A DNA stretch of 64,000 nt from Crotalaria pallida (taxonomy: Eukaryota; Streptophyta; Magnoliopsida; Fabales; Fabaceae): positions 11,676,501 through 11,740,500 of the forward strand of contig CM075652.1 of the NCBI GenBank assembly GCA_037953625.1, written 5' to 3'. The notes under the pieces are model-generated. The model saw only the letters and a list, made by a program, of their open reading frames with translations, was not told the DNA's origin and did no database searches. The translations under genes and the position numbers were made by a program. This document shows, piece after piece, positions 9,778-21,067 of this stretch (positions are counted from its first letter, which is position 1; every line of letters begins with the position of its first letter).

Positions 9778-10465
9778 GTTAGCTCTAGCTTTTTTTTTTT
9801 TTTTGGTTTTGTTTCTTAATCTAATTTTGAGTAACTGTGATCCATTCTTTCTCTTTTAGCTGGGTTTGGATTTTTTTTTTTCAATTTTGGTGGTTTACAT
9901 TATTTTTTTTGTGGTTGTAAATTTCATGTTTTAAGTGGAGATTATGTGAAATCTGGTAAAGGGCGATTTTGGATTTGTATCTATTGCAAGGAATTCATGT
10001 TAACTACTTGTTGTGCTATGTGTGTTGGCATGGAGTGTACTGTGTAGTAGTGCTTTGTTTTGTAATGTGGCATGTGGCTGCTGGAGATTAAGTTATTGGA
10101 AAATGGAAAAAAAAAAAAAAAAGAAGAAGAAGAAGAAGGAGATTTTCAGGTAGCTCAGAATGCTGAGCTTTTTTCTGCTATGTTTGATTGTCTTCTTATT
10201 CTTTGAACACTTTAAAGATGAGTTGTGGAGTTTTTGTAAAGTTTTTACCTCGTAGGTGTTTGAACTTTGAGGTAATTGTAAGTCTGTACTGTCTGGTCTT
10301 GGTTGCAATGCTATTGCTTGAATCGAAATGAATTGAACATATTGCAATTTCTAGCTTAATGTCATAGTAGAGTAGACTGTTGATGTTAGTGTTGAAAATG
10401 GTTAAAATTACTATAGCATAGGAAATCATGATAATTAATGTACCATTGGAAATATTAGAGTTATA

Positions 10466-10778
10466 GTAGGAAATAAATTAGTTTTTAATAAATGTTCTTG
10501 TAAATATAAATTGTATCTATTATTTATTTTTACTATTGTATACTTTCGGTCTGAATTAATGTATGGGTCTTGCTATTAGGGCACTTGTTAAGGTTACTAA
10601 AGGTGGAAAAAATGCAATAACTCAACATTATCTTCTCTCTCGAAAACCACAAAAGTTACATTTTCCAACACTTATATGCTATACTTGGCTGCTTAACAAG
10701 TGCCTTAAGGGCACTTGTTAGCATTTTCCTTAATGTATTAGTAGGAAATAAATTAGTTTTTAATAAATGTTCTTGTAA
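10466..10778. repeat. 39-bp direct repeat around a TIR-bearing insert
   Basis: The segment beginning AGTAGGAAATAAATTAG and ending in TTCTTGTAA occurs at 10466-10504 and again at 10740-10778. Between them lies an insert whose ends hold inverted copies of GGGCACTTGTTAAG (near 10579 and 10692). This looks like a small MITE with a large flanking duplication, or a local tandem duplication with a MITE in it. Confidence 0.45.
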
Positions 10779-11069
10779 TTAATGTATACCATTGTCTGTT
10801 TGGATAGTGTGCTCTCTGTCCTCGTCGACTCTCACATTCTTGGTTGTATCTTAAGGCATTCCAACATTCTATCACATAATGGTTGACAGTCAAAACATTC
10901 TCCAAAATAATGAGTGTAAGGAGTATCTTCAACATAAGGCAACTCAACAAGCCTCATCTTCAGGCATGTAGTCCATATTGGTAATTCCTTGGTTTGCCTT
11001 TCATTCTTTGGTTGTTGGACCTTGAATTTTCTATTCTGGTGCTTTCGATCATATAGCTAGTTATCTTTC

Positions 11070-11530
11070 TCTTTTCTCTAATTTTTCATGTTTCATAAAA
11101 CCACAACACATCACCCTTGCTGATGGCTCTAGTACGCTTTATTATCTCTAGCCTCTCTTTTCTACCATATGTGTTGTCACGGAGTCTCCTAGTCTACTAG
11201 TTTCCTCCCCTTGTCATTGGTTTTCCTTATTTTGTAAATGATCTTTCTCCAGGCATGGATAAGTTATATTCGCGTGGTATGAATTATGAAATGTTCCTTT
11301 CTTGGGTATTTTTGAGTTCAAAAGGGATACATGTGTTTTGCTCTTCACATCTCACCGTTTTTATATTTCTACCGATGTCACTTTCTTCTAGGATACACTT
11401 TACGTCACACTAGTTTAACCAAACTCCATAGTCAGTTTTACCTGTTCCTTACTTGGATACACTGTCTATGGCCCTCAATTTATTTGTCCTATTTCAAACA
11501 AAATACACTCTTTAAGAAATCTAATCATTC
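11070..11530 (+). pseudogene. Ty1/copia pol relic
   Basis: Short runs typical of copia polyprotein can be read in shifting frames. A stretch like H-I-T-L-A-D-G near 11108-11130 belongs to the protease/GAG-pre-integrase region. A stretch like Y-I-S-T-D-V-T-F-F near 11355-11390 belongs to the region after the integrase core. Stops and frameshifts are frequent and no long frame remains. This is an old, unrelated copia insertion inside the probable intron. Confidence 0.5.
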
Positions 11531-11534
11531 TTAG

Positions 11535-11750
11535 ATTTCCAATACATTAATTATGTTTTTTCTCACTATACCCTTTATCTCTTTATAATCATTAATTTTT
11601 CTCCACTACTTACGGAAACCAGGACCTATTAAATAGGGGCAAACATGGAAAATAGCATTTATTACAGTCTTGAAATATCAAAAGAACGGATAAAAAGAAA
11701 CAAAATTTTTTTCCAAAGAAGGGCAGTTAATAAGGAACAGAAGGAGTAAT
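11535..11750 (-). mobile_element. MITE family A, copy 1
   Basis: It shares its internal part (word CACTACTTAC and flanking sequence) and its terminal part (CCTTATTAACTGCCCTTC on the minus strand) with copies at 13957-14033 and 14835-15095. Termini are of the CTCCTTC type. Boundaries are approximate. Confidence 0.5.
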
Positions 11751-12798
11751 TCTTAAGTGCAAGGAAGGTTCCAACTGCTGCAGTATTCTCCCTGATTGAT
11801 TATCACCTTTCAGTGATTCAGAAGCTGTCCTTGTTCTTGAATCCGGTGATTTCATTTCCTGCTCTAGCGTCGCCAGCTACTCTGAACCTACCTCATTCTC
11901 CTGCTGACTTTCACGCTCTACTCGTAATTTTCATCCCATCTTTAATTTTTTGAGCTATATTTGTTTGTTATACCACTGTTTTTGTTTCTGCCTTGTTGTC
12001 TATTTCTATTCCTAAAATTGTCTAGGAAGTACTTTCCCATCCAGGTTTGTGGCAGGCTAGAATTGATGTGATGATAGTCTTGCATTCCAATAATTCATGA
12101 ACTCTTTTTTCAGATCCTTCAGGATGTCTATAGTTGGTTGTTGATGGATTTTCTTTGTTAAGGTAGGTCCAATGGTAAAGTGGAATCCTTGAAAGCTCCC
12201 ATTGGAGCTAAAGGCTTTATTCAGTTTTTTGGCTTTGATTATGGTGAGTGGCGACGCCTTCTTCCTTGTTGCTAAAATGGCATCTGTCTGAGTTTTCTTA
12301 TCTATGACTGCTATGCAGCATTGGCCCCTATATTAGCACAACAAAAAAAATTGCTTTTCTCTATAATAGAGGCTTACGTGAAAAAACCATATAGGTTTTG
12401 TTGCTCGGGGAGTCAGGGTTTTGTTTCCAGATTTTAATAGTCCTATTATGGCCTTAGATAGTGTCCTTAATACTGGTCTAGCAGATTCAACAAGTTATAC
12501 AACGGTTTGGCATTGTCTTCAATGAGTCAAACCACTTTGTGTTTTATTAACATTTATCCTCTAATTAGTGCATTTATGTTGTCTATGTCGACGGTTTATC
12601 ACAGATTCATAGGCAATGAATCATGAAAGCATTTAAGGTTTGCAACAATATTGTTCATCTGTTCGTTGATGTTTCCTGATTCGCATGAAGTAATTAACAA
12701 ATCTGGTTTTTGTCAAGTGTATGAGTACCATAAAAAGGTACGCAAACAAAGAGTTGTTATAAAATGATAATTATTTTTTGTTTTGCCAGGTAAAGAAA

Positions 12799-13545
12799 AT
12801 GATTCTGACCAAGCAGTACCGATGCATACACTCAGCTAGCTGTCAATGTACCAAGGGTCATTTAAGTGAAGATGTGATATTCTTGGTGTTTCACCATTTG
12901 AATTGGAACCCCAAGTTAATTGCTACACTGTCATGTGCGTGCAAATGGTTTGATGATCTTGCCAAACGAGTTCTTTGGAAAGAGTTTTGTCGAACAAGAG
13001 CTCCTAAGATGATGCTTGATCTGCAATCTAGTGGGAGCCACAGCGTTGATGGGAACTGGAGGGCCTTAGGGAAGCTGCTTATATACTGTTCAGGATGCAA
13101 GAAAGGTGGCTTGTTCAATAATGTTCAGATCCCTGGTCATTTTGTTTATCGGACTCGATTTTCTAGGACATCGGGAAAGAGCTTTCTTTTGCCGCAATGC
13201 AGAACTGATGTTTTATATGTGTCTGATCCTTGTGAGCATCTTGACCAAGGTGAAGAAGGAGATTTAGGATTCTTCCGTGGAATCTTCAAGTCATTTGCAA
13301 CGACAAATGTTAGGAGGATGCTTATTAACAAAGGTGCCAAGCTCCATCCGACAGAGGTTTGCCCTTATTGTAAGGCGAAGTTGTGGAGCATGCTGCAGGC
13401 TAATATGATCCCACAGAGTGCTAGCTGCAGGTTGGGTTCCTATGAAGATTGTATCGAATATTATGTGTGCCTCAATGGTCACATGCTTGGGATCTGCACC
13501 CTGTTGCCATTGTCTGATTCAGAAGAGGCATCTGAGAAGGAGTAA
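12799..13545 (+). CDS. EDL2: EID1-like F-box protein
   Basis: A single-exon coding region of 248 residues for an F-box subunit of SCF ubiquitin ligases. It belongs to the EID1-like family, which in Arabidopsis is linked to light and abscisic-acid signalling. An F-box-like helix region lies at about residues 19-60 (L-S-E-D-V-I-F-L-V-F and following). A conserved Cys-rich middle and C-terminal C-P-Y-C and C-L-N-G-H segments follow, as in EDL1 and EDL2. I start at ATG 12799 (M-I-L-T-K-Q), because the in-frame ATG at 12778 lies before an intron acceptor at 12789 and the family starts M-I-L-T-K. Length fits the family, with no stops or frameshifts, so this is a live gene. Paralogue assignment (EDL1 versus EDL2) is from memory and uncertain; the family is secure. 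Confidence 0.85.
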   Translation: MILTKQYRCIHSASCQCTKGHLSEDVIFLVFHHLNWNPKLIATLSCACKWFDDLAKRVLWKEFCRTRAPKMMLDLQSSGSHSVDGNWRALGKLLIYCSGCKKGGLFNNVQIPGHFVYRTRFSRTSGKSFLLPQCRTDVLYVSDPCEHLDQGEEGDLGFFRGIFKSFATTNVRRMLINKGAKLHPTEVCPYCKAKLWSMLQANMIPQSASCRLGSYEDCIEYYVCLNGHMLGICTLLPLSDSEEASEKE

Positions 13546-13956
13546 GATTTCAATGATTCTAAGGTATTTTTCTTGTATCTGAAAAATCATAACTCTCTCT
13601 ACTGTTTATTATTCTTTTTTTTTTTTTTTTGCTTAATTTTTTTCTATAGAAAGTGAAGGTGTTTTTCATTTAGAACTCCACTCATTTTCATGACAATTTT
13701 AGTTATATCGATATTTCTTTGTACAGATGAAAAACAATGATATTTTTTAACTTTGTATTGAATTATTGAATTATTTTTAGTGTTCTGATACTCATTTTAT
13801 AGCTTTTTTAGTATCTGACTCTTTCAAAATGATTTTGCCTGACAGTACAAACTAGACGTGAAGATCAGATAAGACTTCACGACTTAGAAGATATTTTCAT
13901 GGTATCATATCCACATTCAAAACATATGATGATATTCGCCTGCTATTTAAGTTGCT
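13546..13956 (+). other. 3' flank of the F-box gene
   Basis: AT-rich sequence with a T-run at 13615-13630 and no reading frame. It probably includes the 3' UTR; no single polyadenylation signal stands out. Confidence 0.4.
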
Positions 13957-14035
13957 TTATTACACTCTTGAAATCCTCAAACGGATAAATAAAAAAACAA
14001 AAAATTTCTAAAAAAAAAAAAGGATAATAAAAAAC

Positions 14036-14722
14036 GGTGAGAGTATCATTCTTACACTCTTTTCTCATCCTGATGTTTGCTGGAAATATTTTTTTTACAA
14101 TTTTAATATTTTTTTTAATATACTATAACTTTATAACTATACTCCTTCAAATCTTTTATATAAGAACAATGGTACAGAGGGTGTCATTGCATAAAAAAAA
14201 ATATTTGGTATGTTTGATGTCCTGGAAGATTATATTTTTAGCTTTCTAATGCAAGATTACTCATATAGATAACCTTAACATGTGATTTAGCACATACTTT
14301 AGAAAATTTTATTTATTAATGCCACTAATAAGCATTTAAAAAATATATACTCTCTTTGATCCTTGATGCAAGACTTTTTTAATAAATTTACGTACACCAA
14401 GAAAGTTGATTAATTTTATTAGTGACATTAAAAATGTGAACATATTTGATATGTTTTTCAAAACTATTTTTATAATTGTTATCAAAACTTTAAAAAGTTT
14501 TAAGTAAATAAATATGTTTATGAAAAGAAGTAAATTAATGTCACTGAAAATTGAAATGAGATCTTAAGAGAAAATAAAATTCTAAAAAAGATCTTATATA
14601 AAAGATCGAAAGGAGTATAGTGATAAAGTTACAAAATACTAAAAAAAATTAAATTGTAAAAAGAAATATTGCTAGCAAATATCAAGATCGGAAGTCGGAA
14701 CAGAGTGTGAAAATGATACTCC
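14036..14722. mobile_element. long-TIR MITE
   Basis: The left arm starts GGTGAGAGTATCATTCTTAC. The right arm, read on the minus strand, starts GGAAGGAGTATCATTTTCAC. The arms stay alignable for about 130 bp, through ACAATTTTAAT and TATACTCCTT words. The element could fold into a large hairpin. No clear TSD was found. Confidence 0.6.
14145..14618. mobile_element. Stowaway-like core nested in the long-TIR MITE
   Basis: Ends CTCCTTCAAATCTTTTATAT and, inverted, CTCCTTTCGATCTTTTATAT, both flanked by TA, as in Tc1/mariner MITEs. It may be the original insertion inside which the longer arms were defined, or part of the same element. Confidence 0.45.
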
Positions 14723-15095
14723 TTCCATTTTTTATTATTTGTCATTTTTTTATAAGTATAATTTATTTATAGAATTTTATATGAAGCACCATAGTAAACA
14801 CCCCCACCTTCTATGAATGGTTTGAGTGTTCGTTCCGTTCTTTATTATTTGTCATTTTGGAGATTTTTTTTATCTGTCCTTTTGAAGATTTCAAGAGTGA
14901 AATAAATGTTATTTTTCATGGTTATCCATGTTAAATAGTTATATGTAAGTAGTGAAAAAAATCAATTATTATCAAAAGAAAAAGGATATGATGAGAAAAA
15001 ACACAATTAATACATTGAAAATGTAAGCAATAATTACCTTTTTTTTAAAAGATATGTTTTGTTTAAAATAAAAGAGATAAATAGAAACCGGAAGA

Positions 15096-15295
15096 AATAA
15101 TTAAAAATAGTTGTGTCTCTCATGTTATCCCTCAAATCTAACGTGTTGGTAGATCTTTTCAATCATTACTATCTATTTTTAGTAGCAATTGCTATCCATT
15201 GGATACATGCTATGTACAACTACAAACCTTTGCACAGTTTGTATTTTAACCATGATTGATATGATATTGAATGACTACTTGGCAAGTTTTCTAAG
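15096..15295. other. unassigned spacer
   Basis: AT-rich sequence without reading frame or recognisable repeat. Confidence 0.4.
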
Positions 15296-15421
15296 CAAAA
15301 ATTAGGATAAAAGACTTTCTAATTGAAATTGAATCCAAACAATTACAATTTTCCAAAGAACAAGGGATTCAAATCCAATTAGAAAAGAGACTAAGGACAT
15401 GCATCATACATGTTATAAATG
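15296..15421 (+). repeat. fragment of a second gypsy LTR type
   Basis: About 125 bp, nearly identical to 25068-25190 inside the right-hand LTR, but lying outside the left LTR. The word CTAAGGACATGCATCATACA is shared. It shows that the left LTR sits in, or recombined with, an LTR of the right-hand type. Confidence 0.7.
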
Positions 15422-16609
15422 TGATGTCCCTCATTTTTATAACAGGAATAAATAAATAAAATTTGTATTTTCATGATGGTTATTAATAAAGGAAAATATT
15501 TTATATAATGATAAGGATGCTTAAGAAAATAGTTTAGTAAAAATGAATTATTTTAGATTAGGGAGTATTTTAATATAAAGGAAAAATATTTTAATAAACA
15601 AACAATAAGTATATTGTTAAATTGGAAAAGAATTACTTTATTATGGAAAATTATTTTAAGGGAAGTATTTTGAAAAAATAAACATAAGGAAACATACCTT
15701 GGAAATAAAAAATAAGTTTTGGTAAGAAAAGATTAAATAGAATATTTGAAAAAAGTAATATTTTAGTAAAATATCATTCAAAGATTGGGCAATATCTCCT
15801 TCGTTAACCGTTGGATCTTGCTCAAATTTTTATATAAGGTTCTTAACAATTTTATCCTCACATCTAACGGTGGAAATTTTGTTTTGAGGAGTAAAACTAT
15901 TAAAAATGAATTTTCCCGCCCAACAGTTATAATATTTTGAATTTTTGAATTTTAACAGTGACTAACTGGTTAGTGACACTGAAACTGCAGAATTTTAAGG
16001 CGGTTTAAGGGTTGTTTATGAGCTTTCTTCGTCCCTAAGTCTTCCCAGACCACGTGTGACCCCATAGACACCCAGGGACATGTGCAAATGGCTGGGATAT
16101 GATGAGGAGGCTTGAGCTTTCTTCCTCATGAAGAATCCTCTCACTTTTCCTCTTTAAATAAGTCTATGTAGTTGCTTCTGTTCTTGCCTATTTTCCTTTA
16201 GTTTCCAGAACTGAAACCATGCCCAAATTCATTTTAAAATCGTGCAAGTGGCTAACCTTGAGTTGCTGCACCATTAGTTTGTGATTATTGAGTGTAAAGA
16301 GCTTGTAAATTCCTTGTGTTCTTCCTTGTCCTTATGCTGTTCTGTGGCTGCTGTGTTGCTGCCACTATACCCTTCTATACCTGACTTTTTTTGGTGAAAA
16401 CCTTGCTTAACACCTTCCAAAATTCGTGCAATTATCAAGCCTTGGGTGGTTGCACAATAAGCTTTGAATTAGTGAGTGGAAGTGAGTGAAATCTTTGGGT
16501 TTAAGGGTGTTTGGACTGTGCTTGTTGTTGCTGCTGTTTGGGGTTGTTTCTGACTCGGTCCGTGCTGAATCTTGGATGTAAGATTCGTGGTACGGTCTGT
16601 CGGTGCGAT

Positions 16610-17010
16610 CGGTGCATGTTTCGGTGCGTGGCAGTGCTGCCGGTGCTAGTTTCCTGGTGCACCGGTGCTGTTTTCTGATGCACGCTCCTGGTGCACCGGT
16701 GCTGTTTTCTGATGCACGCTCCTGGTGCACCGGTGCAAGTTACTGATGCACTGATGCTGAACTCTGGTGCATCTGGTGCTGATCTGTGGTGCAACACCCT
16801 GGTGCATCTGGTGCTAACCCATGGTGCATGGTAGTGCTACTGGTGCAAGTTTCCTGGTGCACCGATGCTGGAGTCCGGTGCAAGTTCCTGATGCACTGAT
16901 GCTGAACTCTGGTGCTAGAGTCTGATGCAACGGTGCTGAAACCTGGTGCATGTTTCTGATGCGGCCGATGCTGCTGGTCGGTGCACCGAGTTGCTGATCG
17001 GTGCAAGTTT
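16610..17010 (+). repeat. GGTGCACCGGTGC minisatellite in LTR
   Basis: A degenerate tandem array of a ~34-bp unit built from GGTGCACCGGTGCTG and TTCTGATGCAC. Copies are nearly exact at 16650-16740 and drift rightward. Minus-strand reading frames through it are products of the repeat and not genes. Confidence 0.75.
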
Positions 17011-17490
17011 TCGGTGCACGACGCTACTTTTTGCATTATGGCTGAACGAAATATGTCTAAAAGTGTCCTAAACATATAAGGTATGGGAGAAGTCATACGT
17101 ATTGCTAGGATTATTGATTGTGAGGTTTGATTAAGTGCTTATGAATGCAAAAACCATGACAAGGATTGCTTGGTATCGAGAACAAGACAGCCCGTGGTTT
17201 TCCTTTGAAATTCTGAAATAAAGTATATGCTGAATAAAATAGAGTTATATGGAAATTGAATGTTATGATTGTTTGAGGTTATGCTGCAATATTAGAAGAT
17301 AATAAGTTGATTGAACGTTTGATTTGAATTTGATTGTATGCCTTATGTGTTCAATGAATTAATGTTGCAATAAGGTTATAAACATGTAAAAATGATAGTA
17401 TGTGGATCATTAAACAATAGAGTTGAGATAGGGAATGGATTGGAACTGAAAAATGCAGGACTCTGCTCTCAGGTTTGCAGGTCTGCATAA

Positions 17491-17522
17491 ACTAACCGGT
17501 TAGTGGTCTCAGTAACCGGTTA
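17491..17522. promoter_or_regulatory. paired TAACCGGTTA palindromes
   Basis: Two ACCGGT-centred palindromes start at 17495 and 17515, exactly 20 bp apart. A single related site with one change (CTAACTGGTTAG) lies near 15963. This matches the 20-bp pairing of other palindromes in other LTR families of the window. Confidence 0.55.
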
Positions 17523-18172
17523 ATGCCTGACAGAATGCATCAATTGATTATGTTTGGTATAATAATCATTGAGGATAGTTGTTACTTACATTAGGACTGA
17601 TAATTGAATTAGTAATTAGGAGTAAATAAGTTAGTGAAAGACGAAATTGGTTAAGGTTTGATAATGAGTTTTAATTGGGAAATATATTGATGAACTTAGA
17701 AATGTGATTTTGTATGCTAGAGTCTTTGACTTGAGTATATGAACTACGAATGATAAAGATGAGAAAAAGACCTTACACTAAGACTCAATCTAGTTAAGAA
17801 AGGAGTATGTGATAAGATTAAATGTTGAAATTGTAGGAAGTATCATGTATTGGACTTTTGGGTTGTGAAATGGATGTCTTAGTGAATAAATGCTTGCAAC
17901 AAAAATGAAAAACTAGAAGAAATGAAAGATGAAAAAGATGGTATTGGATTCAATTATTGAATGAAAATGAGTGATGTGCATGCACCACTTTCAATTCCTT
18001 GAATTACAATATGATGTGTGTATGAGATTGTGAATGTCAATGCACTTATATATGCTTTATTATTGTTGTTAAGTGTTTTTCTTAATTTAATTCAAATGAC
18101 TCACCTCTTTGTTGCTATTTTTAGGTACTCTTAATGAGGAGTTTCCCACTGTTCCCTCAGCCAAGGACGATC

Positions 18173-18193
18173 ACACTCCCCCAGATGGAGTGT
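18173..18193. other. stem-loop in Tekay-type LTR
   Basis: Arms ACACTCC and GGAGTGT around a CCCAGAT loop, 370 bp before the LTR end. The right LTR has a partly decayed counterpart near 25958-25976. Confidence 0.45.
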
Positions 18194-18569
18194 AATGCTC
18201 ATATCATACTACTAGTGTCACATATGTGCATATGTTGTATTTCCTTTTGATGTAAAATATGAACATGTAATAGTGGTTGTACAGGATATCCATATATCCT
18301 CCCTTTTGATAAACTTACTTTATCACAATCACTTTTAATGTAACTAAATGTTTTATGGACGTTGACTCTAAAGTATTTTGTAATGACGCTTATACTTAAA
18401 TGATATGAATATGTGTGTATGTATATCTGGTTTGTTCTGGCTGTGACATGTTAAATTTTTATTTTGGGGAAAAGTCGACATTTCAAATGGAACTTTGCCA
18501 AAAAAATTTTAAAATTTTCAATGATTGCATTAAAATAAATATAAATTTAAGAGTATGTGTTACATTTTA

Positions 18570-18581
18570 TGGTATCAGAGC
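18570..18581 (+). promoter_or_regulatory. primer-binding site (tRNA-iMet)
   Basis: TGGTATCAGAGC five bases after the LTR end, complementary to initiator methionine tRNA, the usual primer of Tekay-type elements. Confidence 0.8.
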
Positions 18582-18779
18582 AGTGGTTGCATTCCTCGGT
18601 TGTGGAGTATGGATTTCCCTATTCCTAAAGTGTTACTCCACATAAGAGTAACATAAAAGTAGTTAGAAATAGTTAGATGTTAAGAATATACTTAAGTATT
18701 TAATTAGTTAGTTATAGTTTATAAATTTAATTGGTGGTAGTGATTCTTACTAATCACACCTTAATTTCAGACTTAGAAA

Positions 18780-19016
18780 ATGGTGGCTCGAAATAATCGA
18801 GTTCTCGAGAGGATTTCTAATGTTCTGGAGAACCTCTCTCGAGTTAACGCTAACCAGGCCAATGCTTTAAAGAATCTAGTCCAAGCAAGTGCTGATCAAG
18901 CCAATCAGCACCAGCAGCATGTTGAGGCTCATTGGATAGCTGAGTTTAAGAAGATGGACCCTTCCAGATTTGAAGGTGGCTTTGATCCTTCTGGAGCTCA
19001 AAGATGGTTGCAGTAA
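18780..19016 (+). pseudogene. gypsy Gag N-terminus, truncated
   Basis: Seventy-eight residues with a helical N-terminal part rich in Asn/Gln/Ala, then the motif K-K-M-D-P-S-R-F-E-G-G around residues 57-68. This is the start of the retrotransposon gag domain in Tekay-type elements. A full gag-pol of this lineage is roughly 1500 residues. It ends abruptly at a TAA where the deletion joins integrase sequence in another frame. Confidence 0.75.
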
Positions 19017-20153
19017 GTTAAGCTTGCATCCTGACACGACAAAAATGTACCAGGATTTGAAAAGACTATTTTGGTGGCCTAGAATCAAGCGGGATGTGGC
19101 AACCTATGTTGCAATGTGCTTGACTTGTCAAAAGGCCAAAATAAAACACAAGAAGCTAGGTGGTGTGTTGCATCCTTTGGAGGTTCCAGTTTGGAAGTGG
19201 GACAACATAGCCATGGACTTCGTTTCAGACTTGCCAAGGACCATCACTGGATATGATGCTGTATGGGTGATAGTGGACAGATTAACCAAATCTGCTCACT
19301 TTATTCCCATAAATATGAGATATTCAATGGAGAAGTTGGCCCAATTGTATATCAAAGAGGTTATCAGATTGCATGGAGTGCCTTCTAACATCATTTCAGA
19401 TCGTGATCCCAGATTTCTATCACGATTCCGGCAAAGTCTTCAGCAAGCTCTAGGAACAGAATTGAAGCTCAGTTCTGCCTATCACCCTCAAACTGATGGA
19501 CAGACTGAACGTACCATTCAATCCTGGCAAGACTTGCTTAGGACTTGCACCTTAGAACAACAAAGGAGTTGGGAGCAACTGTTGCCTTTGGTGGAATTTA
19601 CTTACAATAACAGCTACCATTCTAGCATTGGAATGGCTCCTTATGAAGCTCTCTATGGGAGAAGATGTTGGACTCCCCTATGCTGGTTCCAAGTGAGGGA
19701 GAGCCAATTAATTGGTCTTGATGTTGTACAGGAGACAACAAAAAGAGTTAAAATGATTCAGGAGAAAACGAAGACAGCTCAAGATCGGTAGAAAAGTTAT
19801 GCAGAGAAGCGGAGGAATCCATTAGAATTTGCAGAAGGTGAGCATGTGTTTCTAAAGGTTGTTCCAACAACATGTATTGGAAGGGTGATGAAGCCAAAGA
19901 AGCTCACTCCACGGTTTATTGGGCCATATCAAATTTTGCAAAGGGTTGGATCAATGGCTTATTCCAGCGGAAGAGGTTCTTTTAAGAGAAAACCTAACCT
20001 TTGAGATGCAACCAATTAAAATCAAAGATAGGAGGATTAAGCAGCTTCGTGGAAATGAGATTCCATTGGTTAAAGTGATTTGGAATCGCAACAATGGGGA
20101 AGAAGCCACTTGAGAGCTGGAGGACAAGTTCAAAGCATCTCACCCCATCTCTT
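19017..20153 (+). pseudogene. gypsy integrase, 5'-truncated
   Basis: It begins inside the HHCC zinc domain: one His and the M-C-L-T-C pair are present, the first His is lost. The catalytic core has M-D-F-V (first Asp), S-D-R-D-P-R-F (second Asp) and H-P-Q-T-D-G-Q-T-E-R (Glu). After TAG 19789-19791 the frame continues with the GPY/F motif P-R-F-I-G-P-Y near 19900-19930. A frameshift follows, then the chromodomain-like tail L-R-G-N-E-I-P-L-V-K-V-I-W with a TGA in place of TGG near 20109. It is broken at several points and non-functional. The 3' end of the frame abuts the Ogre-type insertion. Confidence 0.8.
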
Positions 20154-21067
20154 TGTAGATACCCAATTTTGTCCCCCTAAACAAAAATAAATAAAAAATA
20201 ATAAAAAATGTTTTTAAAAAAAAGATAAAAAATGAAAAATGAAAAATACAAATATTTTGAAAAAAGTATATTTTGTAAAAAAATTAAAAAAACGAAAATA
20301 AAAAATTTCAAAAAAGTTAAGATAAAAATGTGTTTTGGTAAAAGATTTGTGTTAGTTTTTGTAAGGATAAAAATAAAAGAACTATTTTGTTAAAAAGATT
20401 TGTTTTTTTTAATGAAAGGATTATCATCAAATTTGTTTTTATTTAAAAAAGATTGAGAGTCGATCTTTAACAAAATTTGAAAGATTTGATTGAGGAATAA
20501 ACCAAGAAATATTCCACTGGGCTTTCAAAGCCTGTTGAAAAAACTCTATTTTTCTTAACCAAATTTTTCCTATAAATAGAGCTCTCTTTCTCACTTTGAT
20601 GAACACACAAAAAAAATAGAGAGACAAGAGGAAAATTAAAAAAAAAAAAAAAGAGACAAAGAGGAGAGAGTTACAAGGTGCAATTTTTCTTTTGTAGTTT
20701 GAGTGTTGAGCAGGGAGTATGATTGATAATTAGTATATGTTGTGAATATTGGTTTGCCTATGTCAAGCATGCTCTCTTCTATTATAATAATATAATATTG
20801 TAAGATTGGGTCTTACTCCCTGGTACCTAATCTGCACCTGATATGATATAATATTAGTCATTCAGATGGTTTCCCTGGTACTTAAAATTTCTTGTTCTTA
20901 AAATATGTTCCCTATGTAATATCATATGCTGCCTATATAACCTACTTCATAGGAGTGGGGGTATAATATAAAATGGTAAGAGAAGAGTGTGATGTCTCTT
21001 GTTTCTGAAAAAACTTCATTGCTCTATAGACTTTGGCTCTGTACCGGCTCTCATTCCTTACTCTTTG

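Larger units (their letters stand above)
9778..12789 (+). other. probable 5'-UTR intron of the F-box gene
   Basis: About 3 kb without host coding capacity. It ends in a good acceptor (TTTTTTGTTTTGCCAG) at 12789. It holds a copia pol relic (11070-11530), a MITE (11535-11750) and a duplicated 39-bp segment (10466 and 10740). The stretch 11760-12780 shows no feature I can name. Intron status is inferred from splice-site quality and from the family start methionine lying just after the acceptor. Confidence 0.4.
13957..15095. mobile_element. cluster of MITE family A copies with insertions
   Basis: A minus-strand end of MITE family A (13957-14033) is followed by an inverted-repeat element (14036-14722) and then a truncated plus-strand end (14722-14757). 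A fuller plus-strand copy (about 14835-15095) follows, with ends CTTCCGGTTTCTATTTATC-like and GTTCCGTTCTTTATTATTTG. The arrangement indicates repeated insertion of small DNA transposons into one another. Confidence 0.5.
15422..18564 (+). repeat. left LTR of Tekay-type element
   Basis: Starts TGATGTCCCTC and ends GTGTTACA five bases before the PBS. It contains a TTTAAATA box near 16155, a minisatellite (16610-17010), a pair of ACCGGT palindromes 20 bp apart (17495, 17515) and a stem-loop near 18173. The last ~670 bp match 25637-26350; the first 2.4 kb do not match the right LTR. Confidence 0.7.

Noticed and set aside
10093..10429. Minus-strand frames near the A-run at 10105
   Set aside because: Low-complexity sequence in the probable intron, no domains.
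16407..17096. Minus-strand His/Arg/Ser-rich frames of 98-118 codons
   Set aside because: Translations of the GGTGCACCGG minisatellite; several frames are open at once because of the repeat.
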